This document shows positions 51,987 through 60,703 of a stretch of DNA of 64,000 nt, in pieces (position 1 is the first letter of the stretch; every line of letters begins with the position of its first letter). Both the position numbers and the translations under genes were made by a program. Under the pieces are notes generated by a model. It was not told where the DNA came from. It saw only the letters and a list, made by a program, of their open reading frames with translations, and searched no databases. Source of the stretch: Christensenella sp. UBA7703 (GTDB taxonomy: Bacteria > Bacillota > Clostridia > Christensenellales > CAG-138); NCBI GenBank assembly GCA_002482505.1, contig DLGD01000038.1, positions 82,876 through 146,875 on the forward strand. The letters are read 5' to 3'.

Positions 51987-53267
51987 TTACCGCGTCTCCG
52001 TCTCCAGCATCATCGAAAGAATCTCGGTTTCCGTTTCACGCATGCCGTCCTTTGCGAGGCGGCCGATATTGCGAATCGTGTTATCCACGCCTTTGACAAC
52101 GATGCCGTCTCCGCTGACAAACTCCTGCTTTTGCGTATACATGCGGTAGCCAAGAATGCCCGCGTCCACCGCAACGGCAATCTTTGCCGCGCAGCTCGCT
52201 TTCGCGCCGTCGCAGACCATTCCGCTGATGATGGCAAGCGCGTTGACCACCGCGTGCGCCACGCCATCGTAGCCAAACCCTTCCAGATACGCAATGCCCG
52301 CGCCCGCGCCGCAGCCCGCGCAGACCGCTCCGCAGAATGCGGAGAGCCTGCCGATACCCGTCTTTTGATGAATCGTCACCAGATCGGAGACGATCAGCGC
52401 GCGAAGCAGCGCCTCTTCGGAAAAGCCCCGCTCCTGCGCCCAGATGGCGACGGGTACGCTCGCCGTGATGCCCTGATTGCCCGAGCCGGAGACGATGACC
52501 ACGGGCAGTTCTGCCCCGCTCATCCGCGCATCCGACCCGGCGGCGGCATAGGCGCGCGCGCGGGCGACAATGTCCGCGTTTCCTTCACAGAGCAGCACGC
52601 GCCCGATGTTCGCGCCGCAACCCTGATTCATGCCGTATTCCGCAATCGCAAGATTCAGCCTGAGTTGTCGCAACAGCGGCACGCGCACAAGGTCGAGATC
52701 CACCGTGTCCGCAAAGGCGACGATGTCCGCCGTGTTGAGCGCGCCGGACGCTTCTCCCTCGTGTCCCGCCGAAACAGCGGGACGATCGAGCAGCGTCTTT
52801 CCGTTGCGCTCGATTTTCACAACGTTTGTATGCGCGCCCGCGATGCGGACAAACGCAGACTCTTCTGCGTTCCAGCCTGTGATGCGAATATCCAGCGTCA
52901 GCCCGTCTTCCACGCAGGAAACACCGATCTTCGCGGTCTGCAAATAGGCGTCGATCTCCCCACGCTGATCCTCCGTGATGCCATCAATCACCTCAAGCAG
53001 TTTCTCGCTGTCCCCCGCAACCGCGCCTGCGGCTGCCGCGGCGGCGATTCCCTTTCTGCCGCCCGTACCGGGAACGACGACGCTCTTTGCGTTCTTTAGT
53101 ATGTTCCCGCTGACGCAAACCTGCATCCGTTCCGGCAGCACACCAAGCGTTCTTCGTAAGAGTGCGGCAGCATACGCAATCGCGATGGGTTCCGTGCATC
53201 CTGTCGCCGGAATCAGCTCCCGGTGCAGCAGCGTACAGTAGGCGTCGATGGTCTCCTGCGTGAGCAT
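51987..53267 (-). CDS. L-cysteine desulfidase/UPF0597-family protein
   Basis: 426 residues of the serine dehydratase alpha-like/CyuA family, which degrades L-cysteine to pyruvate, ammonia and sulfide through a 4Fe-4S cluster. Hallmarks are the N-terminal PATGCTEPIAIAYAAA (about 19-34), GTGGRKGIAAAAAAG and late cysteines in AFCGAVCAGCGAGAG and SGMVCDGAK, which supply cluster ligands. ATG at 53267 is used. A TTG two codons earlier is an alternative with AAGGAG five bases away. It is a single gene, so physiological substrate and regulator are unknown. Confidence 0.85.
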   Translation of the reverse strand: MLTQETIDAYCTLLHRELIPATGCTEPIAIAYAAALLRRTLGVLPERMQVCVSGNILKNAKSVVVPGTGGRKGIAAAAAAGAVAGDSEKLLEVIDGITEDQRGEIDAYLQTAKIGVSCVEDGLTLDIRITGWNAEESAFVRIAGAHTNVVKIERNGKTLLDRPAVSAGHEGEASGALNTADIVAFADTVDLDLVRVPLLRQLRLNLAIAEYGMNQGCGANIGRVLLCEGNADIVARARAYAAAGSDARMSGAELPVVIVSGSGNQGITASVPVAIWAQERGFSEEALLRALIVSDLVTIHQKTGIGRLSAFCGAVCAGCGAGAGIAYLEGFGYDGVAHAVVNALAIISGMVCDGAKASCAAKIAVAVDAGILGYRMYTQKQEFVSGDGIVVKGVDNTIRNIGRLAKDGMRETETEILSMMLETETR

Positions 53268-53347
53268 GTTCAATTGATCTCCTTATGTGTTTATTGTCAG
53301 GAAGACAACTTATCGTTTTGTTCGTTTAAAATCTTTGCGTGATTTGC

Positions 53348-53902
53348 TTATTTGAGCAGTGATTGAACCTGTTTTTGCGAAAGTTGGCGAAGCAGAATCT
53401 GCTCTGCCTCGCCAACGTTTGGTGTGTGTTTTTCTCGCGGTTGTTTCGTTTCCCAGCGCTCGGCTGGCCCATAAGTGAAGGTACACCAGGTTTCGTTACG
53501 CGTCACATCCCGGCGGATCACGGTCACAAACAGCTCACAAACCAGGCGGTTGAGCGCCTCGGTCTGTGCTTTCTTCTCAAGCAGGTAATGCTGTTGCATC
53601 TGCTCTGCGCTTGCCTCGCCCGCCGCCTGCAAAAAATCAAGCAGTCGCAAGCTGTTTGCATCCAACCGCTCCAGCCTGCGGCGGTACGGTTTGAGCGCAA
53701 AATAGAGTTCGGGTGAAAGATAGGTCACCCGATTTTTGAACAACCGGCTATAGAACACGTCTCCGCGTTCCAGAAGCGATACGATCGCGTTCCAGTCGCC
53801 GCCGGCCAATTCCAGATACGGCAACTCGTCGCTCCGGTTGCAAAGCAACAGCGCGTTTTGCGAAAAATATCGTTCCAGCGCCTCTTGTGCCTGCGCGGAC
53901 AC
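53348..53902 (-). CDS. Hypothetical protein, possible AlkZ/YcaQ-related winged-helix protein
   Basis: 184 residues, soluble. RVTYLSPELYFALKPYRRRLERL (in part, about 58-80) and a following helical part with LNRLVCELFVTVIRRDVTRNETWCTFTYGPAERW (in part) recall pieces of the winged-helix YcaQ/AlkZ DNA glycosylase family. The length is less than half of those enzymes and no catalytic motif is evident. A simple DNA-binding role is possible. It starts five bases after the stop codon of the upstream DUF3887 gene, so the two are co-transcribed. Confidence 0.5.
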   Translation of the reverse strand: MSAQAQEALERYFSQNALLLCNRSDELPYLELAGGDWNAIVSLLERGDVFYSRLFKNRVTYLSPELYFALKPYRRRLERLDANSLRLLDFLQAAGEASAEQMQQHYLLEKKAQTEALNRLVCELFVTVIRRDVTRNETWCTFTYGPAERWETKQPREKHTPNVGEAEQILLRQLSQKQVQSLLK

Positions 53903-53906
53903 GCGC

Positions 53907-54329
53907 TTATTTCAGGTAAAGCCCGACGAGTGCCATGTCCTTGTCGAACGAAAGCGTGTAGACGAGGCTTGCGTTCGCGCACTTGACCAGAACCTGCGCC
54001 ACGGCGTATTCTTCGCCGGTCGTCTGATCTTTGGTGCCGGAAAGCGAGGTCTTGGTGATCTTTTCAAATGCTCCGGCTTTTTCATAGGCAGGCGCCCAGC
54101 CTTCCTTGAGCTGGTCGACGGTGATGCTGCTCTTGAGGTCTTCGCGCAGCGAACCAATGATGGAGTCAAAATCTCCCGCGGTTGCAAGGCCAACGATTTC
54201 TTCCGCTGCGCTGCCGACTTCGTCCGCGTCAAATCCTTCCGGCAGGGGCGTGCCCGCGCAGCCAATCAGGCTGAGGCTCAGCGCTAAAATGAGCATGGCA
54301 GTCACAATCGCTTTGATGTGTTTCTTCAT
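53907..54329 (-). CDS. DUF3887-type small lipoprotein
   Basis: 140 residues. The signal peptide ends in lipobox LSLIGC (Cys24). The mature domain (about 35-138) matches the DUF3887 pattern (AEEIVGLATAGDFDSIIGSL, VDQLKEGWAPAYEKAGAF, YAVAQVLVKCANASLVYTLSFD, as short segments), a small NTF2/cystatin-like fold on the outer face of the membrane. Function unknown. It is transcribed with the 184-residue hypothetical gene. Confidence 0.75.
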   Translation of the reverse strand: MKKHIKAIVTAMLILALSLSLIGCAGTPLPEGFDADEVGSAAEEIVGLATAGDFDSIIGSLREDLKSSITVDQLKEGWAPAYEKAGAFEKITKTSLSGTKDQTTGEEYAVAQVLVKCANASLVYTLSFDKDMALVGLYLK

Positions 54330-54584
54330 GTGTATATCCCTCCGTTTCTTCCAAAATAGTATATCACACTCTCTGATCGGTTGATCCCACTCCGCGTGAA
54401 AATTCGCCCATAGTTCACGATTGAGCTACACTCTCTTGCTTATGTGATTGTGGTATATGATGCATGGGTTAACACTATGACTCCATCCAACGCAAATTTC
54501 AATCAAAGCTGCTTATGCTTGCGGTTTCCCCGACAGTTATGGTATTCTTGTTGATAAAGTTGGAACAGACAGGCAGGTACTGAC

Positions 54585-55418
54585 ATGCGGAAAGACGGCA
54601 AGCGCGTAACAGACGCAAATCCAATCTATACGGTCATGCCGTATATTCTAAAATACCGCTATGACGCGATGAACATGATTGAGGTCGATGTTCCGATCAG
54701 CCCCATGCAGGCGTATCTCAACGAAAAGCGCAAGCAGGGCTACCGGTTTTCGCATCTTGGCCTCGTCCTTGCGGCCTATGTCCGCACCGCGGCGGAATAT
54801 CCGCTGCTGAATCGCTTCATCGCCAACAAACGGATCTACCAGCGAAACGAATTTTCCATCGCGATGGTCGTGTTAAAACCCGGCGATCTGGACGGCACCA
54901 TGAGCAAGATGTATTTCAACATGGAGGACGACATCTTCAAAGTCCACGAGACCATGGACCGCTACATCAACGAAAACCGCGGAGAAGGCGACACAAACGC
55001 GACCGACGGAATCGTACGCACGCTGCTGAAAATTCCCGGTCTGGTCAACTTTGGCGTCGGTTTATTTAAAGTGCTGGATCGCTATGGCCTTTTGCCCAAG
55101 AGCCTGATTCAGGCGAGCCCGTTTCACACAAGCCTGACCATCAGCAATCTTGCCAGCATCCGCACCAATCACATCTACCATCACGTGTACGAATTCGGCA
55201 CGACGAGCATCCTCATCACGCTTGGCAACATGCGCGAAGTACCCGTGCGCAAAGGCGAGGAGATCGTCTTTGAACGCTCTCTTCCGATGGGCGTCGTCAT
55301 GGACGAGCGAATCTGCTCCGGCAGTTATTTTGCCGCCGTATTCCGCCGCTTTAAACAGTATCTGACCAATCCGGAGTTGCTGGAAGGCCCGCCGAAAATC
55401 GTCAATACTACGTTTTGA
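54585..55418 (+). CDS. Stand-alone 2-oxoacid dehydrogenase E2-like acyltransferase, catalytic histidine absent
   Basis: 277 residues with the chloramphenicol acetyltransferase/E2 catalytic fold but no lipoyl or peripheral-subunit domain. Core strands include EVDVPISPMQAYLNEKRKQG (in part), SHLGLVLAAYVRTAAEYPLLNRFI (in part) and TSLTISNLASI. The terminal motif that is DHRxxDG in E2 enzymes reads DERICSG here, so both the catalytic histidine and the following aspartate are replaced. It may be a non-catalytic or altered-function relative. It is a single gene with its own terminator. Confidence 0.75.
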   Translation: MRKDGKRVTDANPIYTVMPYILKYRYDAMNMIEVDVPISPMQAYLNEKRKQGYRFSHLGLVLAAYVRTAAEYPLLNRFIANKRIYQRNEFSIAMVVLKPGDLDGTMSKMYFNMEDDIFKVHETMDRYINENRGEGDTNATDGIVRTLLKIPGLVNFGVGLFKVLDRYGLLPKSLIQASPFHTSLTISNLASIRTNHIYHHVYEFGTTSILITLGNMREVPVRKGEEIVFERSLPMGVVMDERICSGSYFAAVFRRFKQYLTNPELLEGPPKIVNTTF

Positions 55419-55439
55419 TTGTGCGCTATGCGCGCGCTT

Positions 55440-55472
55440 GCGGCGGGGAAGAAACACTCCCGCCGCTTTTTT
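55440..55472 (+). terminator. Terminator after the E2-like gene
   Basis: Stem GCGGCGGG/CCCGCCGC with an 11-base loop and six T. Confidence 0.85.
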
Positions 55473-55496
55473 CTGCCCGCGAAATGTCCTTTTGCG

Positions 55497-55526
55497 TTGC
55501 GCGCGCGGACAAAATCGTGATAGAAT
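55497..55526 (+). promoter_or_regulatory. Putative promoter of the homocysteine methyltransferase gene
   Basis: TTGCGC, 18 bases, TAGAAT. It lies between the preceding terminator and the AAGGAG ribosome site. Confidence 0.5.
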
Positions 55527-55550
55527 CGACCAAACAAGGAGTATTCAACC

Positions 55551-56420
55551 ATGCAGTTTTCAGACGCTTTCTTTCAAAAACACATCGTAATCGACGGCGG
55601 CATGGGCACCATGCTGCAAGGCGCGGGTCTTCCCGCGGGCGCTTCGCCGGATGCTTGGAACATCACCAATCCAGATGCGGTGCGCACGGTACACGAGGCC
55701 TATCTTGCCGCGGGCGCAAACGTGATCACCTCCAACACCTTTGGCAGTACCAAGCCAAGGCAAAAGCGAGGCGCTTACAAGCCCGCCGAGCTTGCCGCAG
55801 CAGGCGTCCGCCTCGCGAAGGAGGCGATTGCAGCCTCCGGCAAGGCAGCCTATTGTGCGCTCGACGTAGGCCCGCTGGGCGAGTTTTTAGAGCCCCTGGG
55901 CGACCTTACGGAAGAGGAAGCGGCGGAGTATTTCCGCGAGGAGATCGAAGCGGGCGTTGCCGCGGGCGCGGACTGTATCCTGATTGAAACCATGAGCGCA
56001 CTGGACGAGGCGCTTGTCTGCGTCAAAGCCGCAAAAGCATACGGCGCTGGCCTTCCCGTGCTCTGCACGCTGACCTATAGCCCGGCAGGCAGGCTCATGA
56101 CGGGTGAACCGATTGAGACCGTCGTTGCCGCGCTGGAAGAAGCCGGCGTGGATGCACTCGGCTGCAACTGCGGCGTCGGGCCGGAGCAACTCACAGCGCT
56201 TCTGCCGCGCTTCACCGCCTGCGCCACAAAGCCGCTCGTCATGCAGCCAAACGCAGGTTTGCCGGAATATCGCGACGGGCAGACGGTCTATCTGGTCGAC
56301 GCGGATGCTTTTGCGCTCGAGATGCAGAAACTCGCACAAGGCGGCGTTTGGGCGCTTGGCGGCTGCTGCGGCACCACGCCGGAACATATATCCCGCCTTG
56401 CGAAAATCGCCGCTGAATAA
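55551..56420 (+). CDS. Homocysteine S-methyltransferase family protein
   Basis: 289 residues, the Hcy-binding barrel alone. IDGGMGTMLQGAGLPAG (about 12-28) and the zinc-binding cysteines in ALGCNCGVGPEQ (about 200-211) and GGCCGTTPEHI (about 271-281) are intact. It transfers a methyl group to homocysteine. It corresponds to the first module of MetH, without folate, cobalamin or reactivation domains, so it either works with separate partners or uses S-methylmethionine or a similar donor. A hairpin separates it from an AEC transporter gene. Confidence 0.9.
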   Translation: MQFSDAFFQKHIVIDGGMGTMLQGAGLPAGASPDAWNITNPDAVRTVHEAYLAAGANVITSNTFGSTKPRQKRGAYKPAELAAAGVRLAKEAIAASGKAAYCALDVGPLGEFLEPLGDLTEEEAAEYFREEIEAGVAAGADCILIETMSALDEALVCVKAAKAYGAGLPVLCTLTYSPAGRLMTGEPIETVVAALEEAGVDALGCNCGVGPEQLTALLPRFTACATKPLVMQPNAGLPEYRDGQTVYLVDADAFALEMQKLAQGGVWALGGCCGTTPEHISRLAKIAAE

Positions 56421-56452
56421 CGTTTTTTTCGAATCAGCAGCTCTTTTGACCG

Positions 56453-56476
56453 AACGCCCGCCCGATAGCGGGCGTT
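56453..56476 (+). promoter_or_regulatory. Intercistronic hairpin
   Basis: Perfect 9-bp stem AACGCCCGC/GCGGGCGTT with a 6-base loop and no T-run, between the methyltransferase and AEC transporter genes. It may protect the upstream mRNA or reduce read-through. Confidence 0.55.
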
Positions 56477-56514
56477 GGCTTGCCCACTTGTAACCATCCC
56501 CAAGGAGAAGCATC

Positions 56515-57444
56515 ATGCAAAACATCGTTTCAATCCTGAAAATCGTGCTCCCGCTCATTCTCTCGCTCGGCATCGGGTTCTTCGCAAGAAGGCGCGCAAT
56601 CCTGACGCCGGAAGCCATCGAAGGCATGAAGACGTTCGTCATGAAGTTTGCGCTGCCTGCGATGCTCTTCGGGCTGTTTTTTACGGCGGAATATTCTGTG
56701 AGCATCCTGCTCTTTGCGGCGACGATGTTCACGCTCGGTTTCATCGGGTTGGGGCTTGGTTTCCTGATCGGAAAACCGCTGGAAAAGCGCAGCCCGATGC
56801 TGAAATTCATGACCTCGGGTTGGGAGGTCGGCATGCTCGGCTACGCGCTCTTTGCGCTGCTGTACGGCACGGAAAACCTCCGCTATATGGCGCTGATGGA
56901 CTTTGGCCAGGTGCTCTTCGTCTTCTCCGGTTTTGTCACGGCGCTCAACGCCAGAACGGGGCATTCGTTTAAAGAATCTGTCAAGTCACTCCTGCCAAAC
57001 CCCGTGCCCTGGGCCATGCTCGCGGGTGCGGTCCTTGCAATACTCGGCGTTTCCCGCGCGCTGGAGCCTTCCGGCGTCACAAGCCTCATCACCACTGTCT
57101 GCAATTTCATCGCTTCCCCGCTGTCCTGCGTGATCTTCATCGTCGTAGGCTACGGTATTGAGTTCTCGAAAAACAACATCGGAACGGCGGCAATTTCAGT
57201 TTTGATGCGTACGCTGGTCTGCGGTGTGCTCTGCGTGGTGGCGCTGTTTTTCATCGGGCTGTTTTTCCCCTTGTCCGACCCGATGCGCTGGGCAATCATC
57301 ATCATCTTCCTCACGCCAGCACCGTTTATTCTAACCATGTATACCACGAACGAGCAGGAGCGAGCGGATGTCTCCATGTGCCTCTCGCTGCAAACAATCG
57401 TCTCCGTACTCCTGTTCATCGGCATCGCGATCTTTCGGCTTTAA
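56515..57444 (+). CDS. AEC-family (auxin efflux carrier-like) transporter
   Basis: 309 residues with ten membrane helices in two five-helix repeats, as in Mem_trans/AEC carriers. LRYMALMDFGQVLFVF (in part) and FLTPAPFILTMYTTNEQE (in part) are the conserved crossing regions. Bacterial members move dicarboxylates or amino acids. Position after a methionine-type gene hints at an amino acid, but this is weak. Ribosome site AAGGAGAAGC precedes the start. Confidence 0.85.
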   Translation: MQNIVSILKIVLPLILSLGIGFFARRRAILTPEAIEGMKTFVMKFALPAMLFGLFFTAEYSVSILLFAATMFTLGFIGLGLGFLIGKPLEKRSPMLKFMTSGWEVGMLGYALFALLYGTENLRYMALMDFGQVLFVFSGFVTALNARTGHSFKESVKSLLPNPVPWAMLAGAVLAILGVSRALEPSGVTSLITTVCNFIASPLSCVIFIVVGYGIEFSKNNIGTAAISVLMRTLVCGVLCVVALFFIGLFFPLSDPMRWAIIIIFLTPAPFILTMYTTNEQERADVSMCLSLQTIVSVLLFIGIAIFRL

Positions 57445-57464
57445 CCAATTCAGCTAAAAAAACA

Positions 57465-57510
57465 AAACGCCACTCTCGAAACCCGATTCGAAAGTGGCGT
57501 TTATTTATTT
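57465..57510. terminator. Terminator between AEC transporter and galactokinase genes
   Basis: Stem AAACGCCACT/AGTGGCGTTT extended by TCGAA/TTCGA. A-rich left flank and T-rich right flank suit both convergent transcripts. Confidence 0.85.
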
Positions 57511-57516
57511 TCTCAA

Positions 57517-58782
57517 TTATCCGATTTTGACTCCGCCGACGGGACGCACGGCAAAGCGATAGCAACAGCCCGACCCAAAGACTTTCTCCATCTGTGTCTG
57601 ATAGTCCGCCATGTCGCCCAGCGGCACCAGCGCGAGAATCGTGCCCGCAAAACCGCCGCCGTGTACGCGCCAGGCGCCTTTTCCCGTGAGCATCCGCTCC
57701 GAAAGCGCAAGCGCAAGCGCAAGACCGCGCTCGGATGCATCCGTCGGGCAAACGTTTTGCAAAAGCGTAAAGCTGGAGTGTCCGCTCTCGTTCATCAGCC
57801 GGCGGAAGGTTTCGATGTCGTGCATCTTAAGCGCTTCCGCTTGTTTGGGCACGCGCGCGTTGTCGCCAAAGAAGTGCATGGCGCGCAACAGCGCCCGATC
57901 GGAAACGCCCTTTCTGAGCTGACCCAGCGAGGCGTAAAACACCGCCTCATCCACCTCGCGCAACACGGTTTTGCCGAAAAAGCGGGCAACGTCGCCCATC
58001 TCCTTCGTCACCGCCGCGTATTCGTGCGTCAGATCCGCGTGGTTGCCGCCGCAGTTGACAATACAGATCGCATAGCCAAGCTTAGAGAGGTCGCAGTCGA
58101 TCTTTTCGATCTTCGGTTCCTCCGGTTGCTCGAAATCGATTGCCACAAAACCGCCGACCGCGCACGCGAGCTGATCCATCAGCCCGCTGGGTTTTCCGAA
58201 GTGTTTGTTCTCCGCATATTTGCTGGCAAGCGCCTGTTCAACGGGAGAAATCTCGCCTTCGTTGTAGAGTTCGGAAAAGATTGTACTCACAAGAATACTA
58301 AACGCTGCGCTGGAAGAAAGTCCGGAACCCTTGGGTACATCGGAAGCGGTCACCGCGTCAAATCCGCCAACCTTGCGTCCGGTCTGTGTGAATCGCTCCG
58401 CAATGCCGCGCACCAGCGCTTCGCTCGCGTTTTCTTCCGCGGCGTCCGGCGCAAGCTGGTCCAGAGAGACGCAAAGAGGCGTATATCCCTGCGAATGAAT
58501 CCGCACGATGCTGTCGTTCCTCGGCGCAACCACCGCGCGGGTGTCCAGCGTCACCGTCGCCGCGAGCACACGTCCAAGCTGGTGATCCGTGTGATTGCCG
58601 CCGATCTCGCTGCGCCCCGGTGCGGAAAAGAGCGCCGCATCGTCGCTCTCGCCAAATGCGCCCTCAAACGCATCCGCAAGCGCGAGATACTTTTGCTTTT
58701 GCGTGTCCAGCGCGTCGCCATACAGATAGGCCAGCGTGTGATCCAGTTCGCCGCTGGACAGTTTTTTACTGATCGGGAGCAT
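57517..58782 (-). CDS. galK: Galactokinase (GHMP family)
   Basis: 421 residues. The GalK signature is slightly altered: APGRSEIGGNHTDHQLG at 54-70 (usual GRVNLIGEHTDY). The GHMP ATP motif is PKGSGLSSSAAFSILV (in part, about 150-165) and the catalytic aspartate is in KPSGLMDQLACAVGG (about 200-215). It phosphorylates galactose to galactose 1-phosphate in the Leloir pathway. No galT or galE is next to it. Because the sugar-binding signature diverges, an alternative sugar such as a derivative of galactose is possible. Confidence 0.88.
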   Translation of the reverse strand: MLPISKKLSSGELDHTLAYLYGDALDTQKQKYLALADAFEGAFGESDDAALFSAPGRSEIGGNHTDHQLGRVLAATVTLDTRAVVAPRNDSIVRIHSQGYTPLCVSLDQLAPDAAEENASEALVRGIAERFTQTGRKVGGFDAVTASDVPKGSGLSSSAAFSILVSTIFSELYNEGEISPVEQALASKYAENKHFGKPSGLMDQLACAVGGFVAIDFEQPEEPKIEKIDCDLSKLGYAICIVNCGGNHADLTHEYAAVTKEMGDVARFFGKTVLREVDEAVFYASLGQLRKGVSDRALLRAMHFFGDNARVPKQAEALKMHDIETFRRLMNESGHSSFTLLQNVCPTDASERGLALALALSERMLTGKGAWRVHGGGFAGTILALVPLGDMADYQTQMEKVFGSGCCYRFAVRPVGGVKIG

Positions 58783-58943
58783 ATTCCAATACCTCCTGCG
58801 GCTTGTTCAGCCGTTTTTCGCCCAACGATGGCGTCTTTTTTTCTCGCGATGATTATATCATGCAGCCCTATGCGCGGTAAACGCAAAATCGCCCGATTGT
58901 ACTGCTTGTTTCTTTTATTCCGGCTGATGCAATCACATCCTCA

Positions 58944-58980
58944 CAAAAAAACTGCGCCGGCAGTCTCCCACCGGCGCGCA
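58944..58980 (-). terminator. Terminator of the PadR-HAAS-DUF4097 operon
   Basis: On the minus strand GCGCCGG/CCGGCGC followed by A and seven T, 20 bases after the DUF4097 stop codon. Confidence 0.85.
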
Positions 58981-59000
58981 AACGTTTGATTTTTTCTCAG

Positions 59001-59984
59001 TTAGTTTTTTTCGATGTTCAGGCTGCCGCTGACCGTGTTGAAGCGGAAGCTCGCTTTGCCATCGCCCACAACGACCATGTCGCTGCCGAGCGTGCCCGGG
59101 AACGCGCAGCTCAAAGAGCCGCTGACCGTATCGAGTTTCGCAGTAAAGTTCGCGGTTTCCGGCAGAGAAACGGTGATGCTTCCGCTCACGCCGTCCACGT
59201 CGATCTTGTCCGGCACGGTTGCCAGCGAAAGGGCGATGCTGCCGGAAACGGTCTCTGCGTCGATGCGGGCATATTCACCCTCTACGCGGATACTGCCGGA
59301 GACGTTTTCGATATCGAGCAATCCCGCCACACAGTTTTCGCAGACAATCGTGCCGCTTGTTGTGGAAAGATCTAACTCGTCGGTAGAGACATCCGTGCAG
59401 CGGATTTCGCCGGAAACACTCGAAAGCTCCGTCTTTACGCCATACACGCCAGAGAGGTCGATGTTTGCGGAGACGCTGTCCACCTCAACATCCGCCAGTT
59501 GGCCGATGAGCGAAGCGGGCACTTCCATGGTCAGGTTTTTTGCGGGCATGTTTGCGTCCACATTGAACCAATTGAAGATGTTGTCGAGGTTATCGCAGAA
59601 GTTGATCTGCAGCACCCCGCTGTCGGAGACCGTATAGCGCATCTTCTGCTGATCCGTCAGGGTGCGATAGGATGTTTCGGAAAACACGATCTCGTCCCCG
59701 CTGCCAACGCGCAGATTCACGTTGCCTGCCACCCAGTCAATCTTGATCTTCTTGATGTTGTTTGCAGTAACGCGCGCTTCATCCGAAACGATCGTTTCGC
59801 CGGAGTCCGCGTTGACACCGCCGGAGTAATAGGTCGTTCGGTCGAAGACCCGATCAACCCAGCCGTTGTCCAATCCGACGCGGGCAAAGAGGTTGTTGCC
59901 GGTTAAGAGTACGACCAGGATGGCGGTGAGCAACACCGCGATCACGAGGCCGACAATGATTCGAATAATACCTGCTGTTCTCAT
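59001..59984 (-). CDS. DUF4097-family membrane protein with beta-solenoid repeats
   Basis: 327 residues. One N-terminal membrane helix (about 5-27) is followed by a long extracellular or cytoplasmic right-handed beta-helix built of repeated V(S/D)G(S/T)I units (ENVSGSIRVEG, ETVSGSIALSL, DGVSGSITVSL, DTVSGSLSCAF, NTVSGSLNIEK). This is the DUF4097 putative adhesin-type domain, linked in Firmicutes to envelope-stress and antimicrobial-peptide responses. ATG 59984 is chosen from the GGGGGATAAAAAA ribosome site. It is third in an operon after a PadR regulator and a HAAS-domain protein. Confidence 0.85.
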   Translation of the reverse strand: MRTAGIIRIIVGLVIAVLLTAILVVLLTGNNLFARVGLDNGWVDRVFDRTTYYSGGVNADSGETIVSDEARVTANNIKKIKIDWVAGNVNLRVGSGDEIVFSETSYRTLTDQQKMRYTVSDSGVLQINFCDNLDNIFNWFNVDANMPAKNLTMEVPASLIGQLADVEVDSVSANIDLSGVYGVKTELSSVSGEIRCTDVSTDELDLSTTSGTIVCENCVAGLLDIENVSGSIRVEGEYARIDAETVSGSIALSLATVPDKIDVDGVSGSITVSLPETANFTAKLDTVSGSLSCAFPGTLGSDMVVVGDGKASFRFNTVSGSLNIEKN

Positions 59985-60073
59985 TTTTTTATCCCCCATT
60001 ATTGGTTGAGCAGAAGCACTTTGCCGATCGATCCCCAAAGTCATGGCGTCTCTCAGGCCGTGCTCTTGCCATA

Positions 60074-60703
60074 TTATTGTTTGAGCATGAACAATCCTCT
60101 GATCATGGACGAAACCGCCGCCGCAATCAGGAAGATGATCCATGTGATGTGCCAAGCTCCGGTCATGAAACTCACGACGATGTAGACACACACTGCGATG
60201 AGCCAGAAAGAGCCGACGATGGCGTCCACGGCCTTGTTTTTCTGCTTGCCGTTTTGTTTCCATTCCCTAAACTCTTCTACCATGGTGTCATCCGCTTTCA
60301 CATAACGCTCACGGGTAACGCCGTTGTAGATCAGCAGTGCGGTTGCAACCGCAACAAAGATGAAGAGCAGGACAACGCCGCCTTCGTGCTGCAGCCAGAT
60401 AACCGGCACCGGGCAGAGGATATAGAGCGCAATTGCGATTGCTGTAATAATCGCGGAACGCTTCTTGCTCGCCATGCCCTCGGCGCTTTTTGTGCCGCTG
60501 AGTCCGGAGATGAGGCTATCCACGTCTCCAATGCTTGCAATTGCGATGTTGTAGGCGGCCTCTTCGCTCTTTCCTTCCGCGATGAGATCGTTGTACTTAT
60601 CGGTCAGGTTCTGGAACAATTCCTCTTTGAGTTCAACCGCGCGAACCGTAGAGGGCGCGTTTGCAAAAAGGTCGTCGATATAGCGTCTTAATTTCTCGTT
60701 CAT
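60074..60703 (-). CDS. HAAS-domain (permease prefix) membrane protein
   Basis: 209 residues. An N-terminal HAAS signalling domain (about 1-70, EELFQNLTDKYNDLIAEGKSEEEAAYN-like pattern, here EGKSEEAAYNIAIASIGD) is followed by about four membrane helices (about 85-205). Proteins of this kind typically pair with PadR repressors and DUF4097 proteins. The gene overlaps padR by four bases (ATGA). The transmitted signal is unknown. Confidence 0.83.
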   Translation of the reverse strand: MNEKLRRYIDDLFANAPSTVRAVELKEELFQNLTDKYNDLIAEGKSEEAAYNIAIASIGDVDSLISGLSGTKSAEGMASKKRSAIITAIAIALYILCPVPVIWLQHEGGVVLLFIFVAVATALLIYNGVTRERYVKADDTMVEEFREWKQNGKQKNKAVDAIVGSFWLIAVCVYIVVSFMTGAWHITWIIFLIAAAVSSMIRGLFMLKQ

